A stretch of 64,000 nt of DNA. Origin: an uncultured SAR86 cluster bacterium. GTDB lineage: Bacteria; Pseudomonadota; Gammaproteobacteria; Magnimaribacterales; D2472. A program made the translations under genes and the position numbers. Below the pieces are notes generated by a model. The model saw only the letters and a list, made by a program, of their open reading frames with translations, did no database searches and had not been told where the DNA came from. The stretch is from positions 1 through 64,000 of the forward strand of contig CACKNK010000004.1 in assembly GCA_902601475.1 (NCBI GenBank), given 5' to 3'. Each line of letters starts with the position of its first letter. Position 1 is the first letter of the stretch. Below, one piece after another: positions 26,142-34,215 of the stretch.

Positions 26142-27797
26142 ATGCATACAGATCAAGAAATCAATAACCTAATTAATGAGAATGACTTCTTTAAAATCGG
26201 TAATGAAGATGTATTGGGTGAATCACTTCCAGTTTTTATTAATCGACCAAAAAATTTAGCTGCATTCATTACACAATCACAACACCATGCTGAGTCTATT
26301 TACTTAGAGTATCAAGGTAAAAAGATTTCCTTTGCTGAGCATTATGAACTCGTTGGAAAGGCCATTCACTTATTGAGATCAAAATATAACGTCGGTCCTG
26401 GTGACAGAGTTGCCATCTATGCTGCTAATTCTCCTGAATGGATTATCTTTTTTTGGGCAACTGTCTCAATTGGCGGGATAGCCTGTGGTTTGAACGGCTG
26501 GTGGAATGGTAAAGAAGCTATCAAGGCGCTAGAAGCTGCATCCCCTAAATTATTGGTTGGTGATGAAAAAAGAATCTCAAGACTTCCATCTCATGATCAT
26601 CCACAAATTATATTTGAGGAGCTGGTTCTAACTGATTACCCAAATATTGATCATAACTTTCATGATGCTAATGAAGATGATTGTGCTTGTCTTTTGTATA
26701 CCAGCGGCACCACAGGCACACCTAAAGGCGTCATGACATCTCATCGTTCAATGATTTCAAATACCATGCTGCAACTTTTGCAGGGAGCCTCTGTTGCAGC
26801 AAGAAGCTCAAAACTTGGAACAGATTGGTCAGCTAATAAACCTAAAAGTTTAATTACCTCACCTTTATTTCATGTTTCTGGATTATCAGCTGGAGCCGTA
26901 ACAGCCCTGTTTGCTGGAACATCATCTTATCTATATGACGGAAAATTTGATGCTGACAGAATTGTAGAAATCATTAAAAATTCAAACATTACCTCTTGGG
27001 GCGGAGCAGTGCCGACCGCTTTGAGACGTGTATTAAATGTTGCTGAAAAAGAAAAAACTAAACTTGAGAGTTTATTAGTGGTAGGGGGTGGTGGAGCGCC
27101 CATTCCTGAAGAATTAATTAATAAATCAAAAATAGTCTTTCCAAATGTAAAGCATAATTTTGGATACGGATATGGGCTCACCGAATCAGGCGCAATAACT
27201 ATAATTAACTGGGGTGATACATTAGATTCAAATCCAACCTCACCAGGTCAACCAATGCCAACCATTCATGTTGAGCTCAGAGATGATAATGGAGAATTAA
27301 TTCTTGATGATGATGTTGAGGGTGAAATTTATGTGAAAAGTCCATCTGTTATGCTTGGATATTACGAAAATCCAACAGCCACAGCTGAGTCGTTAACTGA
27401 AGACAGAACACTGAAAACTGGTGACTTTGCCTATAGAAATAAAGGTCTGTTCTTTATTTCTTCAAGGAGAACTGATCTTATCTTAAGGGGGGCAGAAAAT
27501 GTTTACCCACAAGAAATCGAACTCTTGCTGGATGCACACCTAAAGGTTATTGAATCAGCAGTTATTGGAATCCCTGATGAGGATTTAGGTCAGCAAGTTA
27601 AAGCGTTTATCAGAATCAATGCAGATATTGATACCTCAGAGCTTGAGAGGTATCTTGAAGATAATCTTGCAAAATTTAAAGTACCATCAACATGGGAAAT
27701 TATTGATTCACCATTGCCAAGAAATGCTTCAGGTAAAGTTATGAAACATGTTTTAATAGATAAGAATGCTAATAACATGATTATTGAGAATGACTAA
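26142..27797 (+). CDS. Acyl-CoA synthetase (class I adenylate-forming)
   Basis: This 551-residue enzyme has P-loop CLLYTSGTTGTPKG (about 182-196), YGYGLTESGA (A5), LKTGDFAYR (A7), SRRTDLILRGAENVYP (A8) and LPRNASGKVMKHVL with the catalytic lysine (A10). It loads a carboxylic acid on CoA. It heads a chain of closely spaced or overlapping genes running to 34102 that includes DUF35, thiolase-like and enoyl-CoA hydratase genes, so the acid is likely degraded by side-chain or beta-oxidation-like steps. A complete relative of the partial ligase at position 1. Confidence 0.93.
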   Translation: MHTDQEINNLINENDFFKIGNEDVLGESLPVFINRPKNLAAFITQSQHHAESIYLEYQGKKISFAEHYELVGKAIHLLRSKYNVGPGDRVAIYAANSPEWIIFFWATVSIGGIACGLNGWWNGKEAIKALEAASPKLLVGDEKRISRLPSHDHPQIIFEELVLTDYPNIDHNFHDANEDDCACLLYTSGTTGTPKGVMTSHRSMISNTMLQLLQGASVAARSSKLGTDWSANKPKSLITSPLFHVSGLSAGAVTALFAGTSSYLYDGKFDADRIVEIIKNSNITSWGGAVPTALRRVLNVAEKEKTKLESLLVVGGGGAPIPEELINKSKIVFPNVKHNFGYGYGLTESGAITIINWGDTLDSNPTSPGQPMPTIHVELRDDNGELILDDDVEGEIYVKSPSVMLGYYENPTATAESLTEDRTLKTGDFAYRNKGLFFISSRRTDLILRGAENVYPQEIELLLDAHLKVIESAVIGIPDEDLGQQVKAFIRINADIDTSELERYLEDNLAKFKVPSTWEIIDSPLPRNASGKVMKHVLIDKNANNMIIEND

Positions 27798-28245
27798 ATC
27801 TGTAGATAAAGAATTATTGCGAGCTTCATTTAAGCTTGAATATCCTTATGAACGCTCTCCAGGACCGGTAATTGGAAAATTTTTTGAAGAATTATCTAAT
27901 GAGGTTTTGGTTGGCACTAAAAACTCTAAGGGTGAAATTTTTGTGCCAGCAGCTGAATTTGATCCAAAAGATTCTGATCATTTAAGCGAATTTGTTGAAG
28001 TCAAAAAAGAGGGAGTAGTTCAGTCATATACATGGATTGAAAAACCTAGAGCTCATCATCTTATAAAAGAATCTTTTGCCTTTGCTTTGATCTCCATGGA
28101 TGGTACTAATTCAGCCATGCTTCATATGATAGCTAATTGCAAAGAAGATGAACTTGAAATTGGCAAGAGAGTAAAAGTGGTTTGGAATGAGGAAAAAACC
28201 AAAACCATCAGAGACATTAAATACTTTGAGATTATCGATGAGTGA
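27790..28245 (+). CDS. DUF35 OB-fold protein with degenerate zinc ribbon
   Basis: This 151-residue protein has the OB-fold half of DUF35 (EVKKEGVVQSYTWIE, FAFALISMDGTNSAMLHMIA, IGKRVKVVWNEEKTKTIRDIKYFEI). Where relatives have a four-Cys rubredoxin-like ribbon, it shows VGTKNSKGEIFVPAAEF with no cysteines. The ATG at 27790 is preferred to a TTG at 27784 and gives an 8-base overlap with the synthetase. DUF35 proteins bind thiolase-fold partners and CoA substrates. It probably pairs with one of the two thiolase-like proteins downstream. Confidence 0.8.
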   Translation: MTKSVDKELLRASFKLEYPYERSPGPVIGKFFEELSNEVLVGTKNSKGEIFVPAAEFDPKDSDHLSEFVEVKKEGVVQSYTWIEKPRAHHLIKESFAFALISMDGTNSAMLHMIANCKEDELEIGKRVKVVWNEEKTKTIRDIKYFEIIDE

Positions 28246-28729
28246 AGAAAAAAAAGATTTTTTTGTTTCTGATATATCACTTAGTTATCAGTATACGGCT
28301 GGCAACGCTACAACTAGATTTTTAAATAAAGTTGCAGAAGGAAAACTGGTTGCTCAAAAATGTCCAAAATGTAGTGCTGTATACGTTCCGCCTCGAGGAA
28401 GCTGTCCAAGATGTGGTGTTGCTACAGAAGAGGAACTGGAATTACCAGATACTGGAGCAGTAGAATCTTTTACCATTGTTCATATTCCTATTCCTGGTAA
28501 TCCAATAGTTCCGCCTTATGTTTCTGCAATGATTCGTTTAGATGGTGCTGATATTTCTTTTTTACATTTAATCCAAGAAATTGATTTAGCAGATATAAGG
28601 ATTGGGATGCGAGTACAAGCTGTTTGGAAGGATAAATCTGATTGGGGCACAACCCTAGAAAATATCAAATGGTTTAAGCCAACCGGTGAAGATGATGTTG
28701 ATCCTTCAGTATTTAAATTTAAAGAATGA
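28238..28729 (+). CDS. DUF35 zinc-ribbon OB-fold protein
   Basis: This 163-residue protein has an intact zinc ribbon, QKCPKCSAVYVPPRGSCPRCG, followed by an OB-fold (GAVESFTIVHIPIPGNP, PYVSAMIRLDGADISFLH, IRIGMRVQAVW). The ATG at 28238 overlaps the previous gene by 8 bases; longer upstream in-frame starts would run deep into that gene. DUF35 proteins act as CoA-binding partners of thiolase-fold enzymes, as in steroid side-chain aldolases (Ltp2-type) and archaeal acetoacetyl-CoA thiolase/HMG-CoA synthase complexes. It overlaps the next thiolase-like gene by 4 bases. Confidence 0.88.
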   Translation: MSEEKKDFFVSDISLSYQYTAGNATTRFLNKVAEGKLVAQKCPKCSAVYVPPRGSCPRCGVATEEELELPDTGAVESFTIVHIPIPGNPIVPPYVSAMIRLDGADISFLHLIQEIDLADIRIGMRVQAVWKDKSDWGTTLENIKWFKPTGEDDVDPSVFKFKE

Positions 28730-29784
28730 AAGATATATACATACTAGCTTATGCCCAAAATCCCATTGTTGCTGATGCAAAAGCAGCCAATGAAGTTGAG
28801 CTTATTATGCCTGTTGTTCATCAGGTTTTTAAGCAAACAGGATTTACACAAAATGATATAGGTTTTACTTGTTCTGGAAGTTGCGACTATTTACAAGGAG
28901 CTGCCTTTGCATTTGTTGAGGGTTTGTCAGCTATTCAAACTAATCCACCGATAAAAGAATCACATGTTGAAATGGATGCAGCATGGGCTTTATATGAATC
29001 CATTTTAAAGATTCAAATGGGAGATGCCGAAACAGCATTAATTTATGGTTTTGGAAAATCATCACCCGGTGATCTACCTTTTGTAAGTACTCTACAAACT
29101 GATCCATATTACATGTCTCCTTTGTGGCCTGATAAAACCTCATTAGCTGCACTGCAAGCACAATTACTTATGAATAACGGTTTGCTTACAAAGAAAGATA
29201 TGTATGAGGCATTAACTCAATCTATTTCAAATGCAAAAAATAACCCTAATGCATTAGTTACAGCCATGCCTAGTGAAGATGACTATCTATCAGCTGATTA
29301 TCTTTCCTCTCCTTTATCAACTTATGATTGTGCTCCAATTTCTGATGGAGCATCTGCAATGATTATTGGTACTGAGGAAGCAGCTGCAAAACTTGGACTA
29401 CAAAAAATAAAGATTTCTAGTGTTCATCATTCTATCGAAACATCGAATTTTGGAGCTAGAGATCTCTCGACGTCAGAAAGTATTATCGGGCTTGGAAAAA
29501 AAATAAACCTCAAAAGCTTTAATCTTGACTTCGCTGAATTGCACACCCAATTTTCTTACGAAATTCCGTTCATAAGAGGTCTACTTGATCTTGGTAATAT
29601 AGATATCAACCTTTCTGGTGGCCCATTGGCAGGCAATGTCATGATGGCGGCTGGTTTAGACTCCATTGGTAAATCATTTGAATTATTAAAAAATAGTGAT
29701 TTTCATAATGGCCTTGCTCATGCGTCCTCCGGCCCATGTCTTCAACAGAACATGTTAGTTCATTTAGAGAAAATTAATGATTGA
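28726..29784 (+). CDS. Thiolase-fold protein lacking nucleophilic Cys (lipid-transfer/retro-aldolase-like)
   Basis: This 352-residue protein has thiolase-superfamily layout: YILAYAQNPIV at the start, GFTCSGSCDYLQGAAFAFVE, the pairing strand region ETALIYGFGKSSPGDL, CAPISDGASAMIIG and NLSGGPLAGNVMMAAG. At the place where thiolases carry the acyl-accepting Cys it reads SHVEMDAAWALYES, with none. The second catalytic Cys motif near the C-terminus is also not typical. This argues against a normal thiolase and for a carbon-carbon lyase or a structural partner of the next protein. Overlaps with both neighbours (4 and 8 bases) suggest one complex. Confidence 0.78.
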   Translation: MKDIYILAYAQNPIVADAKAANEVELIMPVVHQVFKQTGFTQNDIGFTCSGSCDYLQGAAFAFVEGLSAIQTNPPIKESHVEMDAAWALYESILKIQMGDAETALIYGFGKSSPGDLPFVSTLQTDPYYMSPLWPDKTSLAALQAQLLMNNGLLTKKDMYEALTQSISNAKNNPNALVTAMPSEDDYLSADYLSSPLSTYDCAPISDGASAMIIGTEEAAAKLGLQKIKISSVHHSIETSNFGARDLSTSESIIGLGKKINLKSFNLDFAELHTQFSYEIPFIRGLLDLGNIDINLSGGPLAGNVMMAAGLDSIGKSFELLKNSDFHNGLAHASSGPCLQQNMLVHLEKIND

Positions 29785-30922
29785 AGCTGCAGTAATAGGA
29801 GTTGGTCAAACAAAGTATGAAGCAAAAAGGCGTGATGTTTCTATGGGTGGTCTTGTTAGAAAAGCAATAGATAAAGCCATGTTTGCTGCTGATGTGGATT
29901 GGGATGCAATTGATGCAGTTATTTTAGGGAAGGCACCTGATATGTTTGAGGGTGTGATGATGCCAGAGCTTTCACTTGTTGACGCAATTGGAGCAAATGG
30001 AAAGCCCTTGTTAAGAGTTCATACAGCAGGCAGTGTTGGAGGAAGCACCGCGGTTATTGCAGCCTCTCATGTTTGTTCAGGTAACTTCGATACAGTGCTA
30101 ACAGTAACTTATGAAAAACAGTCAGAATCAAATGCTACATGGGCTTTATCACCTAAGTATCCATATTCACCGCATATTAATGCCGGAGCAGGAGGATATT
30201 TCGCTCCGTATATGAGAGAGTACATTAGAAGATATGATGCTCCTGAAAATATTGGCTGGAAAGTTGCTGTTAAGGATCGATTAAATGCTTTAAAAAATCC
30301 ATTAGCTCATTTACAAATTCCTGGTATAGACGAAAAAATGGTTGCAGAAACCCCTATGCTTTGGGAACCCCTTAGATATCTAGAGAGTTGTCCATCCTCA
30401 GACGGTGCATGTGCAATGGTAATCTCAAATAAAAAATTGGCTGAAAGCAGGAATGCTGCTTGGATAAAAGGCATGGCTGTTCGTTCAGAGGGAACTCTAT
30501 CAGCTGGAAGAGATGAGGTTAATCCACAGGGTGGTCAAGATTGTGCAAAAGATATTTATGATCAAGCAGGGATTACTAATCCATTTAAGGAAATAGATTG
30601 CGCTGAAATATATGTACCATTCTCATGGTATGAGCCTATGTGGCTTGAAAATTTACATTTTTGTGATTTAGGTGAGGGCTGGAAATTAACTGAAAGAGGC
30701 GCTACTGAAATTGAAGGAGACATTCCATTTAATATGTCTGGAGGAGTGCTTTCATCTAATCCCATAGGGGCCTCTGGTATGATTCGATTTGGTGAAGCTT
30801 GTCTTCAGGTCACAAATCAAGCTGGTGATCATCAAGTGGATGGTGCCAATGTTGCTATGGGCCATGCTTATGGAGGCGCAGCCCAATTTTTTGCTATGTG
30901 GATAGTAAGTAATAAGAAATAA
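29777..30922 (+). CDS. Thiolase-fold protein, Ltp2-like aldolase candidate
   Basis: This 381-residue protein belongs to the SCP-x/lipid-transfer thiolase group: AAVIGVGQTKYEA, AIDAVILGKAPDMFEG, YLESCPSSDGACAMVIS, FNMSGGVLSSNPIGASGMIR and GHAYGGAAQFFAMW. The nucleophile position reads HTAGSVGGSTAV, with Ser/Gly where thiolases have Cys. Ltp2-type aldolases of steroid side-chain degradation likewise lack this Cys and need a DUF35 partner, and two DUF35 genes lie just upstream. It probably cleaves a beta-hydroxyacyl-CoA by a retro-aldol step (inference). Confidence 0.8.
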   Translation: MIEAAVIGVGQTKYEAKRRDVSMGGLVRKAIDKAMFAADVDWDAIDAVILGKAPDMFEGVMMPELSLVDAIGANGKPLLRVHTAGSVGGSTAVIAASHVCSGNFDTVLTVTYEKQSESNATWALSPKYPYSPHINAGAGGYFAPYMREYIRRYDAPENIGWKVAVKDRLNALKNPLAHLQIPGIDEKMVAETPMLWEPLRYLESCPSSDGACAMVISNKKLAESRNAAWIKGMAVRSEGTLSAGRDEVNPQGGQDCAKDIYDQAGITNPFKEIDCAEIYVPFSWYEPMWLENLHFCDLGEGWKLTERGATEIEGDIPFNMSGGVLSSNPIGASGMIRFGEACLQVTNQAGDHQVDGANVAMGHAYGGAAQFFAMWIVSNKK

Positions 30923-30924
30923 AT

Positions 30925-31722
30925 ATGGATAAAAATCATGCAATAGTCGAACAGGATGGACATGTTCTAATAATTACTCTAAATCGTCCTGAAAAAAGAA
31001 ATGCCTTAAGTCCTGGGATGTTAGTAACAGTTTATGAAGCTTGGAGACAGCTTGATGAAGATGACAATTTGCGTTGTGCAATCCTAACAGGTGCTGGCGG
31101 AACTTTTTGTTCTGGAGCTGACTTGTCAGCAATGAAGGAGGGAAATGAAGATTCTGCAATGATGGAAAAACTTAAAGAGATTCCAGACCTGCATTGGCAA
31201 GCTCTGCTGAGACATAATCGTCCCAACAAACCTATCATCGCTGCAGTTGAAGGTTTTGCTCTTGCAGGCGGCACTGAGATTCTTCAAGGAACAGATATCA
31301 GAGTAGCAGGACAATCATCTACTTTTGGCCTAACTGAGCCACTCAGAGGACTTTTCCCATTGGGTGGATCAACAATCAGGCTAAGAAGACAAATCCCCTA
31401 TACTCTTGCTGCAGAAATGCTCTTAACAGGAAGAAGAGTAAGTGCTGATGAAGCGCTCAGATTTGGTTTGATTGGTCATATAGTTGAGGATGGCAAAGCA
31501 TTAGAGAAAGCAAAAGAAATTGCTATGACAGTTTCAGAAAATGCACCTTTATCCATTAAAGCCATCACTCAATCCCTCAGGGAGTTTGATGGAAGTCTGC
31601 ATGAATCTGAGGCTTTAGCGAAGGAACTTGAAATTGGTGAGCCTGTATTTATGAGTGAAGATACAGTTGAAGGATTGACTGCATTCGCTGAAAAAAGAAA
31701 GCCAAAATTTAAAGGCAAATGA
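30925..31722 (+). CDS. Enoyl-CoA hydratase/isomerase family protein (crotonase)
   Basis: This 265-residue crotonase-fold protein has IITLNRPEKRNALS, oxyanion-hole segments GTFCSGADLSAM and GFALAGGTEILQGTD, and the trimerisation helices near the end. One usual hydratase Glu position is occupied by T in LAGGTEI with E just after, and LTEPLRGLFPLGGS carries E and a Pro-rich loop. It hydrates or isomerises an enoyl-CoA. Start follows the thiolase-like gene by 2 bases and the stop overlaps the next crotonase gene by 4 bases. Confidence 0.9.
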   Translation: MDKNHAIVEQDGHVLIITLNRPEKRNALSPGMLVTVYEAWRQLDEDDNLRCAILTGAGGTFCSGADLSAMKEGNEDSAMMEKLKEIPDLHWQALLRHNRPNKPIIAAVEGFALAGGTEILQGTDIRVAGQSSTFGLTEPLRGLFPLGGSTIRLRRQIPYTLAAEMLLTGRRVSADEALRFGLIGHIVEDGKALEKAKEIAMTVSENAPLSIKAITQSLREFDGSLHESEALAKELEIGEPVFMSEDTVEGLTAFAEKRKPKFKGK

Positions 31723-32453
31723 GTAAATTACTAATAGAGTCTGCAAACGGAGTTCGCATTCTCAAGTTTAATCGTCCGGAAAAAATTAATGCTTTTGATG
31801 CAGAGTTATGGCAACTTTTTGCTGATGGCTTGAATGATGCTGATCAAGACGCATCAATAAAATCTGTAATAGTTACAGGGGAAGGTGGGAACTTTTCATC
31901 TGGAGTAGATCTTGAGAGCATGGTTGGAGAGGGGGGTTCTGACTATGAGCGCCCATTCAATAATTGCATCGATGCTTTAATAAAATTTTCAAAGCCACTT
32001 ATTGCTGCTGCATCAGGCAGGGCAGTCGGTGGAGGAGCAACAATATTGCTTCATTTTGATTATGTTTTCATCGATGAAGATTTTAAATTGAAGTATCCAT
32101 TTGCTGAATTAGGATTAGTACCTGAACTTGGAAGCTCTTACTTGTTGTTTGACCAACTGGGCTATCAGAAGAGCTTTGATGTGCTAACTACTTCATCATG
32201 GATAAATGCAAAACAATACAGTGATCTTGGTCTAGTAACCGATATCTGCAACGATCCTCTAAATAAGGCCATAAAAAAAGCAAATGAGCTATCAATGAAA
32301 CCAACATCATCCTTGATAGAAACAAAGAAAATTCTTAAAAAGTTTATGCAACCTTCAATTCAATTAAGTAGAGATCTTGAAGACGCAGCCATGAAAAAAC
32401 TCTATGGATCCGATGAAAACTTAAAAGCTGTTCAAGCTTTTTTTAGTAAATAA
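31719..32453 (+). CDS. Enoyl-CoA hydratase/isomerase family protein (crotonase)
   Basis: This 244-residue crotonase has ILKFNRPEKINAFDAE, GNFSSGVDLESM, SGRAVGGGATILLHFD and FAELGLVPELGSSYLL. The layout with Glu/Gly-Ser after LVPELG resembles delta3,delta2-enoyl-CoA isomerases more than hydratases, because the first hydratase Glu is replaced in GGGAT (inference). It would shift double bonds of unsaturated acyl-CoAs so that they enter beta-oxidation. It overlaps the preceding crotonase gene by 4 bases. Confidence 0.88.
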   Translation: MSKLLIESANGVRILKFNRPEKINAFDAELWQLFADGLNDADQDASIKSVIVTGEGGNFSSGVDLESMVGEGGSDYERPFNNCIDALIKFSKPLIAAASGRAVGGGATILLHFDYVFIDEDFKLKYPFAELGLVPELGSSYLLFDQLGYQKSFDVLTTSSWINAKQYSDLGLVTDICNDPLNKAIKKANELSMKPTSSLIETKKILKKFMQPSIQLSRDLEDAAMKKLYGSDENLKAVQAFFSK

Positions 32454-32455
32454 TA

Positions 32456-32962
32456 ATGTCACTTGAAAAAATTCAGGAATACCTGAGCTTAAATCCTGAA
32501 TATGCATGGCTTTTGGTTTTTGCATTTGCATTTGGTGAATCAATGATTATTACTGGGGCTTTTTTACCCAGTGCCATCTTGTTTTCTATATGTATTTACT
32601 TGTACAACACAGATATTTTGTCTATTTATATGATTGCATCAGTTGCAGTAATTGGAGCCCACCTAGGTGACCTAGCTGGATTTTTTCTAGGTAAAACTAT
32701 CGGTCCTAATATAATTAACTTGAAGTTTTTTCAGAAACGACAAAAAGCCATTAACAGAGTGGAAAAGTTTTTGGATAGATTTGGTCCATATACGGTTATC
32801 TTAGGAAGATTTATCCCAGCAATTAGACCTTTAACACCTTTTTTGTTGGGTATCACAGATCTTAATTCAATTAAATTTTATAGAGCTGATGTAGTAGCTT
32901 GCTTAGCATGGGGTATCGCTCTAATATTATTGGTAATATCAGTGGGAAGTATATTTGAATGA
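32456..32962 (+). CDS. DedA-family inner-membrane protein
   Basis: This 168-residue polytopic protein has the DedA/VTT hallmarks: FGESMIITGAFLPSAILF, GAHLGDLAGFFLGKTIG and DRFGPYTVILGRFIPAIRPLTPFLLG with the conserved Arg residues, plus four to five TM segments. The family is linked to membrane homeostasis and lipid-carrier scrambling (undecaprenyl phosphate or phosphatidylethanolamine). It is shorter than E. coli YqjA/YghB (about 220). The stop overlaps the next small gene (ATGA). Confidence 0.88.
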   Translation: MSLEKIQEYLSLNPEYAWLLVFAFAFGESMIITGAFLPSAILFSICIYLYNTDILSIYMIASVAVIGAHLGDLAGFFLGKTIGPNIINLKFFQKRQKAINRVEKFLDRFGPYTVILGRFIPAIRPLTPFLLGITDLNSIKFYRADVVACLAWGIALILLVISVGSIFE

Positions 32963-33147
32963 TCACATTAATTATTGCAACACTTACTTTGGTAGCTATT
33001 TTATTTCTAGTAACTCAGCTACTTAAGGCAAACAAAAATAATACTTTTTTAAATCTTATTAAAGATTTTCTTGTGGTGACTCTTTCTCTTGGTTTGACCG
33101 TCTTGGTTATTTTCGTTGCTTGGCGTCTTTTTAGAATTCTCTTTTAG
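32959..33147 (+). CDS. Small two-TM membrane protein
   Basis: This 62-residue protein has two hydrophobic segments (about 2-22 and 38-58) joined by a short basic loop KANKNNTFLNLIKD. I do not recognise a family. The ATGA overlap with dedA and the 2-base gap to the HIT gene make it a likely real, co-translated gene. It may work with the DedA protein in the membrane (inference from position). Confidence 0.6.
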   Translation: MITLIIATLTLVAILFLVTQLLKANKNNTFLNLIKDFLVVTLSLGLTVLVIFVAWRLFRILF

Positions 33148-33149
33148 AA

Positions 33150-33488
33150 ATGGATGATCTTTTTCTAAAAATAATTGATAGAGAGGTCCCTGCAAATATT
33201 ATCTATGAGGATGAGATTGCATTGGCTTTTGAAGATATTAACCCGCAAGCTCCCACCCACATTTTGGTAATTCCAAAAACTCATATTCCCAAGCTTTCTG
33301 ATGCAGATTCTTCTCAGAAAGATATTTTGGGGCATTTAATGTGGGCCACAGGGGAAATTGCACGTCAATTAGATATTGAGGATGCATATCGCGTAGTGGT
33401 TAATAATGGTGCCAAAGCAGGTCAAAGTGTATTTCATCTCCACTTACATATCTTGAGCGGAAGAGTTTTTAGTTGGCCTCCAGGATGA
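33150..33488 (+). CDS. hinT: HIT-family nucleotide hydrolase (HinT-like)
   Basis: This 112-residue protein has the histidine triad HLHLHIL with H96, H98 and H100, and the N-terminal FLKIIDREVPANIIYEDE and PQAPTHILVIPKTHI typical of HINT proteins. These split purine nucleoside phosphoramidates and aminoacyl-AMP adducts. Length is typical. The stop overlaps the next ATG (ATGA). Confidence 0.93.
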   Translation: MDDLFLKIIDREVPANIIYEDEIALAFEDINPQAPTHILVIPKTHIPKLSDADSSQKDILGHLMWATGEIARQLDIEDAYRVVVNNGAKAGQSVFHLHLHILSGRVFSWPPG

Positions 33489-34102
33489 GTAATCTAGAAG
33501 AAAGAATTGATCGATTGGAGTCATTGGACCAGATTAGACAACTAGCCTCAAAATATGCGGTCTCTTTAGATATGCGTGCACTGGATATGCATGTAAATCT
33601 TTTTGTTCCTGACGTTAAGGTGGGCAAATCAGAGCAAGGCAGGCAAGCATTAAAAGCTTGGGCTGATAAAACCTTTAGAGATCAATTTAAAGGTACATCC
33701 CATCACATAGGTAATCATATTATTGAGTTTTTAGATTCTGATAATGCAATTGGATTGGTCTATTCAAAAAATGAGCACGAAACTAATGATGAATGGGTGA
33801 TTATGCAAATGCTTTACTGGGATGTGTATTCTAGAGTTGCCGGAGAATGGCTATTTCAAAAACGATTGCCTATGTATTGGTATGCAACCGATTTAAATAA
33901 ACCTCCAATTGGTAAGAATAAAATGCGATGGCCTAATCAGGAGCCTTATGAGGGCTATTTTCATGATCTATTTCCGACATGGAAAGAATTTTGGGAAGAA
34001 AATTACGATCGGTACAGTGATGTGCAGGCACCCGCTAAGGTTAACGAATTTTTAAAAACTCTAAGGGGTGACGCAAAAGCACCAAATATTAAAGTTAGGT
34101 AA
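33485..34102 (+). CDS. SnoaL-like domain protein
   Basis: This 205-residue protein has a coiled-coil start LEERIDRLESLDQIRQLASK, then an NTF2/SnoaL-like core (MHVNLFVPDVKVG, GTSHHIGNHIIEFLDSDNAIGLVYSKNEH, AGEWLFQKRLPMYW). Relatives are widespread in lipid- and aromatic-degrading marine bacteria and are called nuclear transport factor 2 family proteins. The ATG at 33485 is chosen over an upstream TTG because of the ATGA overlap with hinT. Catalytic function unknown. It ends the long lipid-catabolism unit. Confidence 0.75.
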   Translation: MSNLEERIDRLESLDQIRQLASKYAVSLDMRALDMHVNLFVPDVKVGKSEQGRQALKAWADKTFRDQFKGTSHHIGNHIIEFLDSDNAIGLVYSKNEHETNDEWVIMQMLYWDVYSRVAGEWLFQKRLPMYWYATDLNKPPIGKNKMRWPNQEPYEGYFHDLFPTWKEFWEENYDRYSDVQAPAKVNEFLKTLRGDAKAPNIKVR

Positions 34103-34196
34103 TTAAACCTGCTAAAATACCCAGCAGTAACACTAAAGCACCAATACCAATCATGAACCCACTAAGATTAATAATAGTTTTTCTATCCTCTCCCAT
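34095..34196 (-). CDS. Possible 33-aa single-TM microprotein
   Basis: A minus-strand frame starts MGEDRKTIINLSGFM and continues into a strongly hydrophobic Gly/Leu/Ile segment ending ILAGLIT. It fills most of the otherwise empty 113-base spacer before the metallo-hydrolase gene and overlaps the SnoaL gene end by 8 bases. The charged N-terminus followed by one TM is typical of bacterial membrane microproteins. In AT-rich DNA a chance hydrophobic frame is possible, and no clear ribosome site is seen. Confidence 0.4.
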   Translation of the reverse strand: MGEDRKTIINLSGFMIGIGALVLLLGILAGLIT

Positions 34197-34215
34197 AAGT
34201 TAATCATAGAAAACA

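Noticed and set aside
28187-28237. Upstream extension of the second DUF35 gene (extra 17 residues)
   Set aside because: The extension is translated from the end of the previous gene in another frame; the ATG at 28238 gives the normal 8-base overlap and a standard DUF35 start.
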